Positions 8,769 to 19,549 of a stretch of 33,659 bases of DNA are shown here, piece by piece. The position numbers and the translations under genes are program-made. The stretch is from contig NZ_JAILZV010000014.1 of assembly GCF_023512315.1 (NCBI RefSeq), positions 1 to 33,659 on the forward strand, written 5' to 3'. Within the stretch, counting starts at the first letter, position 1, and every line of letters starts with the position of its first letter. Under the pieces are notes generated by a model, which was not told where the DNA came from, did no database searches, and saw nothing but the letters and a program-made list of their open reading frames with translations. This DNA is from Anoxybacillus sp. GTDB taxonomy: Bacteria > Bacillota > Bacilli > Bacillales > Anoxybacillaceae.

Positions 8769-10229
8769 TTACCAACGAGCAGTAACCATTTTTTTACGTG
8801 TATAAAACTCAACTCCATCCGTACCATTCGCATGAAGATCTCCATAGAACGAATTTTTCCAACCTGAGAACGGGAAAAATGCCATCGGCGCTGGTACACC
8901 TAAGTTCACACCTAACATGCCCGCATCGATTTCTTCACGAAATTTGCGAACATTTCCCCCATCTCTCGTATAAATGCAAGCACCGTTAGCAAATGGAGAC
9001 TGATTCGCTACTTCAATCGCTTCATCTAGCGTATCGACACGGACGATGGACAATACCGGTGCAAAAATTTCATCTTTCCAAATCGTCATATCTGGTTTGA
9101 CACCGTCAAAAATTGTCGGGCCGACAAAATAGCCGTTTTCCATGGTCTCAACATCTTTCCGCCCATCACGTACTAATAGAGCACCTTCTTTTTCACCGAT
9201 TTCAATGTATTTGACCGTTCTCTCTTTATGCGAATCGCGAATGACTGGTCCGAGAAATATCCCTTCCTCTAAGCCGTTGCCAATCTTAATGTCGTTAGCT
9301 GCGTCTACTAACTTTTTCACCAATGTTTCGGCAATATCCCCGACCGCGACAACAACAGAAGTCGCCATGCATCGTTCTCCGGCAGAGCCGAACGCTGCGT
9401 TGATGATTTCGCGAACGGCAAGATCTAAATTTGCGTCCGGCATCACAATAGAATGATTTTTCGCCCCTGTTAACGCCTGCACCCGTTTTCCGTGAGCAGC
9501 TGCTGTTTTATATACGTACTCACCAACCGGTTGCGAACCAACAAACGAAATCGCTTTAACATCCGGATGCTCTAATAATCCATTTACGACATCGTGCGCT
9601 CCATGTACGATATTTAATACACCGTCGGGAAGACCTGCTTCTTTAAAGAGTTCTGCTAACCGGTTGGCTAACATCGGTGTACGTTCCGATGGTTTTAAAA
9701 CAAACGTGTTGCCGCAAGCAATCGCTAGCGGGAACATCCAACAAGGTACCATCATCGGAAAGTTGAACGGCGTAATCCCCCCAACAACCCCAATCGGATA
9801 GCGATACATGCCGGATTCAATGCCAGTCGCGATATCCGGTAGTTGCTTGCCCATCATTAATGTTGGCGCTCCAGCGGCGAATTCAACACATTCGATCCCG
9901 CGCTGAACCTCCCCGTATGCTTCGTTGTAGCTTTTCCCGTTCTCCAGTGTTACGAGGCGAGCCAGTTCTTCCCAATGCTCGACAAGCAATTGTTGGTATT
10001 TAAACAAAATACGAGCACGACGCGGCACTGGTGTTTTGCTCCACGTTTTAAATGCTTCTTTTGCCGCTTTTACTGCTTCATGGACATCTTCCCGACTAGA
10101 AATCGGAACGTACGCTAAAATTTCTCCAGTCGCCGGGTTTGGCACAACTTCTGTTTGCTCAGATGTCGCTTCCACCCAGCGCCCTCCAATATAGTTTTTT
10201 AATGTTTGTACACTAGCGGTTGTTGCCAT
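8769..10229 (-). CDS. iolA: Methylmalonate/malonate semialdehyde dehydrogenase (CoA-acylating), IolA
   Basis: A 486-residue aldehyde dehydrogenase that converts malonate semialdehyde plus CoA and NAD to acetyl-CoA and CO2, the last step of inositol breakdown. The nucleophile is C287 in [12 protein letters not shown], the same number I recall for the B. subtilis enzyme. Other landmarks are [18 protein letters not shown], the [10 protein letters not shown] turn, and [16 protein letters not shown], where other aldehyde dehydrogenases have ELGG; loss of that glutamate is characteristic of the CoA-dependent MMSDH group. The start follows AGGAGGGAGAAAAA. It lies 12 bases after iolC. Confidence 0.96.
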   Translation of the reverse strand: MATTASVQTLKNYIGGRWVEATSEQTEVVPNPATGEILAYVPISSREDVHEAVKAAKEAFKTWSKTPVPRRARILFKYQQLLVEHWEELARLVTLENGKSYNEAYGEVQRGIECVEFAAGAPTLMMGKQLPDIATGIESGMYRYPIGVVGGITPFNFPMMVPCWMFPLAIACGNTFVLKPSERTPMLANRLAELFKEAGLPDGVLNIVHGAHDVVNGLLEHPDVKAISFVGSQPVGEYVYKTAAAHGKRVQALTGAKNHSIVMPDANLDLAVREIINAAFGSAGERCMATSVVVAVGDIAETLVKKLVDAANDIKIGNGLEEGIFLGPVIRDSHKERTVKYIEIGEKEGALLVRDGRKDVETMENGYFVGPTIFDGVKPDMTIWKDEIFAPVLSIVRVDTLDEAIEVANQSPFANGACIYTRDGGNVRKFREEIDAGMLGVNLGVPAPMAFFPFSGWKNSFYGDLHANGTDGVEFYTRKKMVTARW

Positions 10230-10241
10230 TTTTTCTCCCTC

Positions 10242-11249
10242 CTATGGAATGATCATTTCGCCATTTTTACATTTTTGAATATAGCTTTCGATTTGTTCGA
10301 GTGTTGGCATCGCCTCTGAAGAACTATGACTAGAAATCACGATCGAGGCAGCCGCTGCGCCATATTCCATCGCTTCCGGAATATCCCAGCCTTGCATGAG
10401 TCCGTAAATAAAACCAGCTGCATACGAGTCTCCTGCGCCAAATGTTTTGATAACGTTCGCTGGAAAAATTGGTCCTTTGAATGCTTCCCCTTCTTTTGTA
10501 TAAGCGATCGATCCATCTTTCCCATGTTTAATGACGACAATTTTTGCCTGATAGTCAAACCATTTTTTCGCCGTTTTCTCATCATCGCCTCGATAAGTCT
10601 CAAATTGTTCTATCATATCAAACTCTTCACGAGTTCCGATAATTACATCACATTTTTCTGCCGCAAGATTGTAATAAATGGCAGTTTCTTCTGGCGAATT
10701 CCATGTATAAGGTCGGTAATCAAGATCAAAGAACACGACAACATGATGTTTTCTGGCGTATTCCAATGCCAAAAATATAGCTTCACGTGAAGGGCTTTTC
10801 GCTAAGGCTGTTCCTGAAATTAAAAGAACTTTTGCTTGTTTCATATAATCTTCGCTGACATCTTTCGGTTCTAGCTTCAAATCCGCGACATTGTCGCGAT
10901 ACATAAGAATGCTGCAATCGGTTGGGCTTTTGATTTCGGTAAACGCAAGCCCTGTCACACTTCCGGACTGGTCGGTAACAACGTTTGATGTATCGATATT
11001 ATTTTTTTTCAAATAGTTGACGATAAACCGCCCCATCTGGTCATCCGCCACCCGACCGATAAACCCTGTTTTCATTCCTAAACGGGACATCCCGATCGTA
11101 ATATTGGCGGGGGAACCGCCGACATATTTCGTAAATGTCACCGTTTCTTCCATTGGACGATTGATTTCATTCGCGTTTAAATCGATACATAATCGACCAA
11201 TTGCAATAAAGTCGAGCGGTTTTTGAGCATCAAATCGTAAACGATTCAT
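10242..11249 (-). CDS. iolC: 5-dehydro-2-deoxygluconokinase (IolC)
   Basis: A 335-residue PfkB/ribokinase-family sugar kinase that phosphorylates 2-deoxy-5-keto-gluconate at C6 using ATP. The N-terminal signature YVGGSPANITIGMSRLG is present. The C-terminal signature reads KTFGAGDSYAAGF, with the catalytic base at D274. The GRVADDQMGRFI segment is also typical. Start ATG is preceded by AGAGAGGAGGGG. Genes iolB and iolA lie 15 and 12 bases away respectively, so it is tightly packed within the operon. Confidence 0.96.
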   Translation of the reverse strand: MNRLRFDAQKPLDFIAIGRLCIDLNANEINRPMEETVTFTKYVGGSPANITIGMSRLGMKTGFIGRVADDQMGRFIVNYLKKNNIDTSNVVTDQSGSVTGLAFTEIKSPTDCSILMYRDNVADLKLEPKDVSEDYMKQAKVLLISGTALAKSPSREAIFLALEYARKHHVVVFFDLDYRPYTWNSPEETAIYYNLAAEKCDVIIGTREEFDMIEQFETYRGDDEKTAKKWFDYQAKIVVIKHGKDGSIAYTKEGEAFKGPIFPANVIKTFGAGDSYAAGFIYGLMQGWDIPEAMEYGAAAASIVISSHSSSEAMPTLEQIESYIQKCKNGEMIIP

Positions 11250-11264
11250 GACATCCCCTCCTCT

Positions 11265-12098
11265 CTATGATTGTTTGGTTGCTAGTTTACTTTCCATGAC
11301 CCATTCATGATCCGGGTCATTATGAAATTTCCATGTTCGAGTCGGCCCCGCCATAACATTTAAATAATACACTTCATATCCGGGCGGTGCCGAAACAGGG
11401 TGATATCCTTTCGGCACTAATACAACATCGCTATTTTTTACGATCATTGTTTCATCTAAAGAACGATCATCGGTATATACTCTTTGCACCGCAAACCCGT
11501 AGTCAGGGTTGATTTTATGGTAATACGTTTCTTCCAAATATGACTCATAAGGCAAATTGTCTTGATCGTGCTTATGCGGAGGATAACTCGACCAGTTTCC
11601 TTCCGGTGTAAATACTTCTACGACTAGCAAACTATCTGCCGGCTGCTGCTCCGGCAAGATGTTATGGATCTTTCGTTCGATATTACCTGCGCCTCTCATT
11701 TCTACCCCAACATCTTTTGGAGCAATTAACCGAGCCGGATACGTGCCTTTGCCCGGAGCCAAACAAACAGCTAACTCGAGATCCGTTATGGCTGCGACCT
11801 CGTAAAAATCATCGGATGGAACATATACCGAATATGGCGGTGTTTTTTCAAACACATTCATACGTTCACCAATATGTTTCCATCGTGCTTGCTTCGTAGA
11901 AACGGTTGCTTTTCCGCTTAACAGAACGAGGCATGCTTCTTCGTTTCCTGTTTCTTTTCGCAACGTCTGTCCTTTACGGAGGACATATACTTCAAAGCCG
12001 ACATACTCCCATCCAGCCGACTTCGGAGTTACACGCAGCACGTTCCCTTCATGATCCGGCTGTTGACTTGGGACGATCAAACGATTCACCAATCCCAC
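11265..12098 (-). CDS. iolB: 5-deoxy-glucuronate isomerase (IolB)
   Basis: A 277-residue bicupin isomerase that converts 5-deoxy-D-glucuronate to 2-deoxy-5-keto-gluconate. The C-terminal cupin shows the metal site in WSSYPPHKHDQDNLPYESYLEE, with the later histidine in GYHPVSAPPGYEVYYLN, and the family end AGPTRTWKFHNDPDHEWV. Length is that of characterised IolB proteins. Start ATG follows AAAGGAGTGGG. Only 4 bases separate it from the iolE stop, implying translational coupling. Confidence 0.96.
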   Translation of the reverse strand: MGLVNRLIVPSQQPDHEGNVLRVTPKSAGWEYVGFEVYVLRKGQTLRKETGNEEACLVLLSGKATVSTKQARWKHIGERMNVFEKTPPYSVYVPSDDFYEVAAITDLELAVCLAPGKGTYPARLIAPKDVGVEMRGAGNIERKIHNILPEQQPADSLLVVEVFTPEGNWSSYPPHKHDQDNLPYESYLEETYYHKINPDYGFAVQRVYTDDRSLDETMIVKNSDVVLVPKGYHPVSAPPGYEVYYLNVMAGPTRTWKFHNDPDHEWVMESKLATKQS

Positions 12099-12102
12099 TC
12101 CT

Positions 12103-13032
12103 TTATCGTTGTTTCGCTGCCATCACCGCTTGGATGGTCGCATCAATATACTCTTTTGCCATTTTGGCATACGTGTACGGATGAGCAACCGCTGGATCTT
12201 GTTCCGCTTCAACAATCATCCAGCCGTCATACTGCTTTTCGATCAACTTTTTAAAAATCGGCACAAAATCAATGCATCCATCTCCCGGTACGGTAAACAT
12301 TCCTCGCAACACTGCACTACGAAAATCGAGATTTTCTTTCCGTACTTGTTCAAGCACATCGCGCCGAACATCTTTTAAATGAACGTATTGAATGCGATTT
12401 TCGTATTTCATTAAAAGTTCTAGCGGATCATATCCCCCATATAATGCATGGCCTGTATCATATAATAAATGGACAAGATTCGGATCTGTTAAATCCATTA
12501 AACGATCAATTTCTTCTGCTGTTTCCACTACTGTACCTGCATGGAAATGGTACACAAGTTTCATGCCGTATCGTTCGCATAATTTTGCCGCTTGATGCAA
12601 TCCGTTTACGAGTGACTTCCATTCCTTCTCTGTTAATCTTTGAATGGTTTTATCATCAGGAGAACGGCGAGGATCCCAATGCATCGATCCGCCCATTTCG
12701 CAGACGATGACATACTCGCACCCCATTTCATATAAATATTTCACCCATTGCTCAAACGATTGAAGTTCCTGTTCAATCCGGCTTTCATCCGAAAATAGTA
12801 CGCTGACAAATTTGCTGGCAAGCCGGATGCCGTATTGTTCCAGCTTTGCTTTTAAAGACGACGGATCTTGGGAAAAGAGTCGCCCCATTTCCGTCGCAAT
12901 ATAGCCGAGCGAAGCCATCTCGGCTAGCACTTGATCTTGTGTATAATGGTCGCCAAGGCCGGGAATATCATCATTCACCCAACTAATCGGCGCAATACCG
13001 ATTTGAAAAGGATTGGTCTGACTAACTGTCAT
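12103..13032 (-). CDS. iolE: Inosose dehydratase (IolE)
   Basis: A TIM-barrel protein of the AP-endonuclease-2/xylose-isomerase-like superfamily, about 310 residues. It dehydrates 2-keto-myo-inositol to 3D-(3,5/4)-trihydroxycyclohexane-1,2-dione. Typical stretches are IGIAPISWVNDDIPGLG at the N-terminus, metal ligands in YHFHAGTVVE, LLYDTGHALYGG, VHLKDVR and the C-terminal GWMIVEAEQDP. The start at 13032 (MTVSQTNPF) is chosen because GAGGTGG lies about 6 bases upstream; an in-frame GTG at 13041 overlaps that site and is less likely. It lies 22 bases behind iolD. Confidence 0.96.
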   Translation of the reverse strand: MTVSQTNPFQIGIAPISWVNDDIPGLGDHYTQDQVLAEMASLGYIATEMGRLFSQDPSSLKAKLEQYGIRLASKFVSVLFSDESRIEQELQSFEQWVKYLYEMGCEYVIVCEMGGSMHWDPRRSPDDKTIQRLTEKEWKSLVNGLHQAAKLCERYGMKLVYHFHAGTVVETAEEIDRLMDLTDPNLVHLLYDTGHALYGGYDPLELLMKYENRIQYVHLKDVRRDVLEQVRKENLDFRSAVLRGMFTVPGDGCIDFVPIFKKLIEKQYDGWMIVEAEQDPAVAHPYTYAKMAKEYIDATIQAVMAAKQR

Positions 13033-13054
13033 ATGATCCACCTCGATTTTTATA

Positions 13055-14989
13055 TCAATATTTGCGAGCCTTTTTCAATCGTTCTTCTTTTTTCCTATAT
13101 GCTTCTATGATGTTCGGATTGCAAGAAGCCCCGGCCACTCCAACGTGCCACCACGATTCATAATCGTGTGTCATCGTTTTCGGGAGCACTTTGATGTCAA
13201 TTAATGTCGATACCGTTTGTTGTTTCGCATCTTCCAATGCTTCTTTTAGCTGTTCGAGCGTATGAACTTTGTATGTTTTCACCCCGTAGCCAGCAGCGCT
13301 TTGCGCAAAATCAATACGGATCAGGCTGCCATCTAAGCGCCCTGTTTCCTCGTTTCGATAACGGAATTCTGTAGCGAAGCTATCCATTCCGTTATCCATT
13401 TGCAAATTATTAATGCATCCAAAGCCGGCGTTATCAAAAAGAAGCACATTAATTTTCTTCCGTTCTTGGATGCTCGTCACAAGCTCAGAATGAAGCATGA
13501 GATAGCTGCCATCGCCAACCATCGCGTATACTTCCTTATCCGGTTCAGCCATCTTCACCCCAAACGCTCCGGAAATTTCATACCCCATGCACGAATACCC
13601 GTATTCCATATGATACGTATTCGGTTTACGTGACACCCACATCCGCTGTAAATCCCCCGGTAAGCTGCCTGCCGCACCAATTACAATCGCATCTTCATCA
13701 ATAAATTCATTAATGACACCAATCACTTCTGTTTGTGTTAAACGTGACTGAAAAGATTCCACAAACTCTGGAAGCACTTCATCAAGATGGCCGGCAACTT
13801 CTGGTGTAAAGTTCGGTTCTTGATATCGCACGTGATATAAGCGGTTCAATTCTTTCTGCCATGCTTTTTTAGCGGCTTCGATTTCATTTGTGTACCCGGA
13901 ACGGTAACCGATTTTTTCTAGTTCTCGCTCGAGAGCAAGGATCGCCAATTTTGCATCAGCTACGATTTTCACTGCATCCATCTTATATGCGTGAAATTCA
14001 GAAATATTAATGTTTAAAAACTCCACATCTGGACATTGGAATAACTGTTTAGAACTTGTTGTGAAATCTGTATATCGCGTACCAATCCCGATCACAAGAT
14101 CCGCTTCTTTCGCCACTAAGTTAGCCGCAAGATTCCCTGTTACGCCAATTCCGCCGAGATTATAAAAATGGGTGCTTTCGATGGCACTTTTACCTGCTTG
14201 CGTTTCTCCATACGGAATATGAAACTTTTCCGAAAACCGCTTTAACGCCGCCGCCGCCTCCGAATAACGGACACCGCCGCCGCAAATGATAATCGGCTTT
14301 TTCTTTCTTCTAATTAACTCTATAGCATCTCGGATCGCCTCTTCCGTCGGGATACGGCGCTCGATGCGATGGATCCGTTTTTGGAAAAAGTATTCTGGAA
14401 AGTCGTATACCTCCCCTTGCACATCTTGTGGCAGGGCGATCGTGACTGCACCAGTATTCGCAGGGTCAGTCAACACACGCATCGCCTGAATCATCGCGGT
14501 CATTAACTGTTCTGGGCGATTGACACGATCCCAATATTTACTGACGGCACGAAAAGCATCGTTTGTCGAAATAGTCAAATCGTGAACATGTTCGATTTGC
14601 TGAAGAACGGGATCCGGTTGTCTTGTCGCAAACGTATCTCCTGGAAGTAATAAAACAGGAATGTTGTTGGCCGAAGCAGTAGCCGCTGCTGTTACCATAT
14701 TTGCCGAACCAGGACCAACGGAAGATGTGCATGCTATAATTTGTTTTCGGTGCTTTTGTTTGGCGAAAGCGATCGCCGAGTGCGCCATTCCTTGTTCGTT
14801 TCTTCCTTGATACACTTCTAGATCCCCCGGATCCTCTTCTAGCGCTTGACCGATGCCAAGCACATTACCATGTCCAAAAATCGTAAAAATCCCTTTCACA
14901 AACTTTTGCACTTTTCCATCAAACTCGACATACTGTTGGTTTAAAAACTTCACTAACGCTTGGGCCGTCGTTAATCGGATTGTTTTCAT
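13055..14989 (-). CDS. iolD: 3D-(3,5/4)-trihydroxycyclohexane-1,2-dione hydrolase (IolD)
   Basis: A 644-residue thiamine-diphosphate enzyme that opens the cyclohexane-dione ring to give 5-deoxy-glucuronate. The N-terminal PYR domain carries the conserved glutamate in [10 protein letters not shown] (E65). The central domain contains [14 protein letters not shown]. The C-terminal domain has the cofactor motif GDGSYLML running to LFDNAGFG (D493 to N520), binding magnesium and diphosphate. It is the ring-cleaving step of the pathway. Start ATG follows GTAGGGAGTGGAGGATC. iolI ends 24 bases upstream and iolE starts 22 bases downstream. Confidence 0.97.
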   Translation of the reverse strand: MKTIRLTTAQALVKFLNQQYVEFDGKVQKFVKGIFTIFGHGNVLGIGQALEEDPGDLEVYQGRNEQGMAHSAIAFAKQKHRKQIIACTSSVGPGSANMVTAAATASANNIPVLLLPGDTFATRQPDPVLQQIEHVHDLTISTNDAFRAVSKYWDRVNRPEQLMTAMIQAMRVLTDPANTGAVTIALPQDVQGEVYDFPEYFFQKRIHRIERRIPTEEAIRDAIELIRRKKKPIIICGGGVRYSEAAAALKRFSEKFHIPYGETQAGKSAIESTHFYNLGGIGVTGNLAANLVAKEADLVIGIGTRYTDFTTSSKQLFQCPDVEFLNINISEFHAYKMDAVKIVADAKLAILALERELEKIGYRSGYTNEIEAAKKAWQKELNRLYHVRYQEPNFTPEVAGHLDEVLPEFVESFQSRLTQTEVIGVINEFIDEDAIVIGAAGSLPGDLQRMWVSRKPNTYHMEYGYSCMGYEISGAFGVKMAEPDKEVYAMVGDGSYLMLHSELVTSIQERKKINVLLFDNAGFGCINNLQMDNGMDSFATEFRYRNEETGRLDGSLIRIDFAQSAAGYGVKTYKVHTLEQLKEALEDAKQQTVSTLIDIKVLPKTMTHDYESWWHVGVAGASCNPNIIEAYRKKEERLKKARKY

Positions 14990-15013
14990 GATCCTCCACT
15001 CCCTACCTTCCTG

Positions 15014-15856
15014 TCAAACTCGCTCGATCTTAAAATAGCGATTTACTAGTTTTTCTGTTTTTTCTTTCGCGACTCGAATCGTTTTTTCCGCATCCCATTC
15101 CCAGTATTCGGGTCTAAACAACTCAATCGACACCATTTCGTCATAACCGATGTCTTTTAATGTGCGCAAAATTTGCTCTAGATCAATCGCACCGTCCCCC
15201 GGCCATACACGGTGATGGTCACGCAGTGCGCCAACTGGTAAATCTTCACAATCATCTATATGAAATACGAAAATTTTCGTTGGGTCTGCCTCCCGTAAAT
15301 CTTCAATGCGAGAATTCATAGCATGAAAGTGAAAGCAGTCTAACACAAGGCCAACGTTGTGTCGATTTACTTCTCGAACAATGTCGTATGCCTGAGAAAA
15401 GGTGTTAACCGAACAATTCGGATATCCGCAAAATTCTAAAGCAATCCGTACGCCATATGGCTCTGCGAGTTGTGCCAACTCGTGCAGCACTCGAACCGTT
15501 TCTTCTTTGATTTTCGTTTTCGTGTAATCTCCAATATCAAACGTTGGAACGGCGATGATCGTTTTGCAATCGATCACTTCGCCAACCTCGCATAAAAATC
15601 GCAGATCACTTTTTAGTTGTTCATATCCTTCTTGATCCCGGAACGTAATAAACTCTAGCGCATTAAACGCGTACGGTTTGATTCGATGCACTTCCAAAAA
15701 CTCCTTTAACTCCTCTACCGTATGATCAATGAGATATTCTCTTAATTTATCGAGGCGAATTTCGATTAAGTCATATCCATGTTTTTCACAAAGCTCTAAG
15801 TCTAATTTTAATGTGGAATTTTTCAAGGTCGTCGCTTCGTTAAACGCGATTTTCAT
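15014..15856 (-). CDS. iolI: Inosose (2-keto-myo-inositol) isomerase (IolI)
   Basis: A TIM-barrel isomerase of about 280 residues, close along its whole length to B. subtilis IolI as I remember it (MKIAFNEATTLKNSTLKLDL opening, CEKHGYDLIEIR). It converts 2-keto-myo-inositol to 1-keto-D-chiro-inositol, linking the isomers to one pathway. The expected metal ligands are present: ALEFCGYPNC, LVLDCFHFHAM, VFHIDDCED and VSIELFRPEYW. The start at 15856 is preferred over 15862, because AAGGTGGG lies 8 bases upstream of it. It sits between the ABC permease and iolD; no iolH-type gene was found. Confidence 0.93.
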   Translation of the reverse strand: MKIAFNEATTLKNSTLKLDLELCEKHGYDLIEIRLDKLREYLIDHTVEELKEFLEVHRIKPYAFNALEFITFRDQEGYEQLKSDLRFLCEVGEVIDCKTIIAVPTFDIGDYTKTKIKEETVRVLHELAQLAEPYGVRIALEFCGYPNCSVNTFSQAYDIVREVNRHNVGLVLDCFHFHAMNSRIEDLREADPTKIFVFHIDDCEDLPVGALRDHHRVWPGDGAIDLEQILRTLKDIGYDEMVSIELFRPEYWEWDAEKTIRVAKEKTEKLVNRYFKIERV

Positions 15857-15870
15857 TAACATTTCCCACC

Positions 15871-16869
15871 TTATGATTTCCGATTTTTGCGTGAGTCAAT
15901 AAACACGGCAACTGTAATAATGACCCCTTTTAAGATTTGTTGCCAGTACGGCGAAACGTTCAGCAAATCAAGGCCGTTATTCATCACACCGATAATAAGC
16001 GCCCCAACGATAGTACCACCGATTGTTCCAATTCCCCCCGCAAGACTTGTGCCACCAATGACCGCTGCGGCGATCGCATCCAATTCGTACATGACACCTG
16101 CTGTTGGCTGACCGGAAGAAATACGGGACGTTAAAACAATTCCGGCAAGACCAGATAATAATCCAGCATATCCATACACGAAAACTTTGTATTTATCGAC
16201 GTTAACACCAGCAATAATCGCTGCGTGTTCATTACCGCCGATCGCATACACATACTTTCCGAATTTCGTTTTATTTAAGAGAATGTAAGAAATCACTCCT
16301 ACAAATGCGAAAATGATAATCGGAACAGGGATGCCGAATACTGCACCTTGGCCGATAAACTTAAATGAATCCGATAAATTCCCAATCGGTCTTCCATCAC
16401 TAAAAAGCAATGCGGCCCCTCTCGCGGCTGTCATCATACCTAACGTAACAATAAAAGGAGCGATTTTTGCTTTTGAAATGATTGTTCCGTTGATGACACC
16501 AGTAAGAAGACCAAGTCCAAGTCCAATAAGTATTGGCACAAAGAATGGATACGTATCCGGGTGCGCAAAACTAGCCGCTACAACAGACACAAGCGCAATG
16601 ACCGAACCCGACGACAAGTCAATTCCCGTTGTAATAATCACAATCGTAACCCCAATTGCTACAATTCCAACAACAGACATTTGTCTGACAATATTCAGTA
16701 AGTTCCCAGTTGTTAAAAACGTAGGAGAAAGAAAGGACATAAGGATAATTAATCCAATAAGAATCATTAACATTCCATATTTGTGTAAAATGCGGGAAAC
16801 TCTTTCTTTAGAACTAACGGCTGACTTCGACTTTTTTTGTTTATTTACAATAGACACTTGGCTACTCAT
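15871..16869 (-). CDS. Sugar (probable inositol) ABC transporter permease, RbsC-like
   Basis: A 332-residue membrane permease of the ribose/inositol class with about 8-10 hydrophobic segments. Family stretches include [33 protein letters not shown] and the characteristic [18 protein letters not shown] loop. Further toward the C-terminus are [13 protein letters not shown] and [22 protein letters not shown] short Lys-rich N-terminal cytoplasmic tail precedes the first helix. Start ATG at 16869 follows GGAGGGAG. It would form the membrane channel for the adjacent ATPase and lipoprotein. Inositol as substrate is inferred from its position between the dehydrogenases and iolI; the Caulobacter and rhizobial counterpart is called IatP. 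Confidence 0.9.
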   Translation of the reverse strand: MSSQVSIVNKQKKSKSAVSSKERVSRILHKYGMLMILIGLIILMSFLSPTFLTTGNLLNIVRQMSVVGIVAIGVTIVIITTGIDLSSGSVIALVSVVAASFAHPDTYPFFVPILIGLGLGLLTGVINGTIISKAKIAPFIVTLGMMTAARGAALLFSDGRPIGNLSDSFKFIGQGAVFGIPVPIIIFAFVGVISYILLNKTKFGKYVYAIGGNEHAAIIAGVNVDKYKVFVYGYAGLLSGLAGIVLTSRISSGQPTAGVMYELDAIAAAVIGGTSLAGGIGTIGGTIVGALIIGVMNNGLDLLNVSPYWQQILKGVIITVAVFIDSRKNRKS

Positions 16870-16887
16870 ATATACTCCCTCCAATCG

Positions 16888-18396
16888 TTATGATCCGCTT
16901 GTAACTAATTCTCCTGTTGCTAATTCCATAATTCGTTCTTGCGTTGCTTCCTCTCTGCTTAATTCCCCTGTTTTCTTTCCGTCGTGCATGACGATAATAC
17001 GATCGCTTAATCCTAATATTTCTGGTAATTCCGAAGATACAACAACAATCGCTTTCCCTTTTTTCGCTAGATCAAAAATTAAATTATAAATTTCAGATTT
17101 TGCCCCAACATCAATTCCTCGTGTCGGTTCGTCTAAAAACAAAATATCTGGATCCTGTAGCAGCCATCTCGCAATCAACGCTTTTTGTTGATTTCCTCCA
17201 CTTAAATATTTAATCAGTTGTTGAAGGCTCGGTGTTTTTATTGCCAATTGATCAGAAAGACGTTGGCAATCTTCGCGAATTTTCTTTTCATTCAAAAATC
17301 CACCTTTTGCATACTGCTCAATCGTTACGGTAATGATGTTGTCTTGTACAGAAAGCGGCAAGAATAAACCTGTTAGTTTTCGATCCTCTGTCAACAGCCC
17401 CATGCCATATCGAATGGCATCACGCGGCGAGCGGATAGTTGCTTTTTCACCATGAACATAGATCTCCCCAGAATCAGAAGGGTTAATTCCAAATACGCTC
17501 TCTAACACTTCTGTTCGTCCTGATCCCATTAGTCCAGCAATCCCAACAATTTCTCCCTTTCTTACTTCAAAACTAATATTTTCGAATTTTCCTTTTTTCG
17601 ATAACTGTTGAACGGACAGTGCCAATTCTTTAATTTCGACTTGTTGTTTATGGAAAATTTGATTTAATTCCCTTCCGACCATCATTTCGATCAATTCATC
17701 TTTTGTAATTTGGTCACTAGACTTCGTTCCGATATATTTTCCATCCCGCAATACCGTAACTTCATCTGTAATTTGTGACAACTCATCCATTTTATGGGTA
17801 ATATAAATGATAGATACGCCTTCTTGTTTCAATGAACGAATGATTTTAAATAGGTGATGTACTTCCTTCTCTGTAATAGCAGATGTCGGCTCATCCATAA
17901 TAATGAGCTTGGAGTTATAGGAAATAGCTTTTGCGATTTCAACCATTTGTGTGTTGGCGATGCTCAGTTCAGACATTTTCGCCTTCGGATCAATGTCAAT
18001 TTCGAGCTTTTCAAATAATTTCCTTGTCTTTTCCTCGAGTTCTTTCGCTTTCACCCAGCCAAATTTATAGCTTGGCTCCCTTCCTAAGAAAATGTTTTCC
18101 GCCACCGTCATATTCGGAATCGGGCTGAGCTCTTGATGAATCATCGAAATCCCTTTATCAAGGGCGTTTTTAATCGCGGAAACTTTCAACTCCTCGCCAT
18201 CAAAAATAATTTTGCCGCTATCAGGTGTGTAAATCCCAATTAATATTTTCATTAACGTCGATTTCCCAGCCCCGTTCTCTCCCATAAGCGCATGAACCGT
18301 TCCTTTTTTTACTTTCAACTGCACGTTATCTAGCGCTTTTACTCCTGGGAATTCTTTTGTGATGTTAATCATCTCGAGAACATGCTCTTTATTCAT
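16888..18396 (-). CDS. Sugar (probable inositol) ABC transporter ATP-binding protein, RbsA-like
   Basis: A double-ATPase subunit of about 502 residues. The first half has an intact Walker A ([12 protein letters not shown]), a degenerate signature region ([14 protein letters not shown]) and Walker B ([10 protein letters not shown]). The second half has a degenerate Walker A ([12 protein letters not shown], lacking the lysine), a full signature ([16 protein letters not shown]) and Walker B ([14 protein letters not shown]). This asymmetry is normal for RbsA/MglA-type proteins. ATG at 18396 is chosen as start because GAGGGA lies about 7 bases upstream; ATG 18402 directly abuts it. It energises the neighbouring permease; 18 bases separate the genes. 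Confidence 0.92.
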   Translation of the reverse strand: MNKEHVLEMINITKEFPGVKALDNVQLKVKKGTVHALMGENGAGKSTLMKILIGIYTPDSGKIIFDGEELKVSAIKNALDKGISMIHQELSPIPNMTVAENIFLGREPSYKFGWVKAKELEEKTRKLFEKLEIDIDPKAKMSELSIANTQMVEIAKAISYNSKLIIMDEPTSAITEKEVHHLFKIIRSLKQEGVSIIYITHKMDELSQITDEVTVLRDGKYIGTKSSDQITKDELIEMMVGRELNQIFHKQQVEIKELALSVQQLSKKGKFENISFEVRKGEIVGIAGLMGSGRTEVLESVFGINPSDSGEIYVHGEKATIRSPRDAIRYGMGLLTEDRKLTGLFLPLSVQDNIITVTIEQYAKGGFLNEKKIREDCQRLSDQLAIKTPSLQQLIKYLSGGNQQKALIARWLLQDPDILFLDEPTRGIDVGAKSEIYNLIFDLAKKGKAIVVVSSELPEILGLSDRIIVMHDGKKTGELSREEATQERIMELATGELVTSGS

Positions 18397-18432
18397 ATAC
18401 ATTCCCTCATTTTCAATAGAATTACTTTTTGA

Positions 18433-18465
18433 GGAAAGGACACTATCGATTGTAGCGTCCTTTCC
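18433..18465 (-). other. Intercistronic hairpin between binding-protein and ATPase genes
   Basis: A 9-bp GGAAAGGAC/GTCCTTTCC stem with an inner CTA/TAG pairing lies in the 90-bp gap after the lipoprotein gene. No T-tract follows on the transcribed strand. This is a common position for a stability element that leaves more binding-protein mRNA than transporter mRNA. Confidence 0.6.
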
Positions 18466-18486
18466 CTCCTAGAAAAGAGAAACATG

Positions 18487-19470
18487 TTACTGCCATTTTT
18501 TGATGTACTCTTCCACATTATCTTTCGTCACAAGTTCATATGGAATCCAGTTGAATTTCTCGACTTTCTCTCCTTTTGCTGCTTTAATTGCTGTTTCCAA
18601 TCCACCTTGACCTTGTCCTTTGGCGTTTTGGTAAACAGTGACTTTTAACTTTCCTGATTTTACATATTCTAAAGCATCTGGCGTCGCATCAACACCCGCA
18701 ACGACCACGTCGTTTAACTTTCCTGCAGCTTCCAATGCCATAATTGCTCCAATCGCCATCTCGTCGTTGTTAGAAACAACCGCATCAATCTTTTTGCCAG
18801 AGTTGAGCCAGTTTTCCATTAAAGACATTCCTTTCGCCCGATCCCATTCAGCTGTTCCTTCTAACACAACTTTCATATTTGGATATTTTTTAATCACTTC
18901 TTTATTTCCTTCCGTCCTTTTGATTTGCGCCTCTTGTCCCATCTGACCGTTCATAATGGCGATGTTACCTTTTCCACCGAGAATCTTTGCCACTTCTTCC
19001 ATTTGCATAACTCCTGCTTTAATCGATTCAGAACCGACGTAAGCAGTAGCTTTATCTACCCCATCAAAAATTCGATTGACTACTACTATCGGGATATTGG
19101 CTTGGTTTGCTTTATCGACCATTTCTGGCGCCGAAACAGTATCGACTGGTATTAACACAATCGCATCGACTTTTTGTTGAACAAAGTTTTCGACTTGAGA
19201 TAACTGTTTATTTGCATCATTCATTGCATCGACATAAATAACTTCCACGTCCGGTTGTGTTTTAGCGTATTCTTTCATCCCGTCTTGCAAATAGCTGAGC
19301 CATTTATCATCAAAGTCCGGCAATGCTGCACCGATTACAACTTTTTTATTCTCCCCTGATTGCTTCCCAGTTTGTCCAGATGTTTGTTGTTTTTCACTAC
19401 AACCGACAGCGATAAACATCGTTAATAGCAACAAAACGACCATCGAAATCCATCTTTTTAAAAACATCAT
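18487..19470 (-). CDS. Sugar (probable inositol) ABC transporter substrate-binding lipoprotein
   Basis: A 327-residue extracellular solute-binding protein of the ribose-binding (type I periplasmic-binding) fold. A signal peptide ends in the lipobox IAVGC (C24), so the mature protein should be lipid-anchored. A Gln/Ser/Lys linker follows. Two-domain features are VVIGAALPDFDDKWLSYLQDGM, DAIVLIPVDT, IPIVVVNRIFD and the AVVSNNDEMAIGA hinge region, ending in VVAGVDATPDA. It would capture inositol and hand it to the permease downstream; this is inferred from the cluster. Start ATG follows AAGGGGGC. The 79-base gap from the upstream dehydrogenase shows no feature I can identify. Confidence 0.92.
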   Translation of the reverse strand: MMFLKRWISMVVLLLLTMFIAVGCSEKQQTSGQTGKQSGENKKVVIGAALPDFDDKWLSYLQDGMKEYAKTQPDVEVIYVDAMNDANKQLSQVENFVQQKVDAIVLIPVDTVSAPEMVDKANQANIPIVVVNRIFDGVDKATAYVGSESIKAGVMQMEEVAKILGGKGNIAIMNGQMGQEAQIKRTEGNKEVIKKYPNMKVVLEGTAEWDRAKGMSLMENWLNSGKKIDAVVSNNDEMAIGAIMALEAAGKLNDVVVAGVDATPDALEYVKSGKLKVTVYQNAKGQGQGGLETAIKAAKGEKVEKFNWIPYELVTKDNVEEYIKKWQ

Positions 19471-19549
19471 CGGATTTATGCCCCCTTTGTTTCATCGTGA
19501 AAAATTGTTAAGTCCCTCATCCAACAAAACACAACAAACACGTAAAAAT

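Noticed and set aside
15014..15856. Assignment as IolH or a second IolE
   Set aside because: The N-terminus and metal-site segments follow IolI closely over the full length, unlike IolH or IolE.
16313..17089. A 258-codon plus-strand open frame opposite the ABC permease and the end of the ATPase gene
   Set aside because: It is the antisense shadow of two well-recognised genes, has low-complexity Ile/Pro/Thr-rich composition, and has no ribosome site or family resemblance.
18433..18465. Hairpin considered as a true terminator of the binding-protein gene
   Set aside because: No T-tract follows on the transcribed strand, and the ATPase and permease it would cut off have no promoter of their own that I can see.
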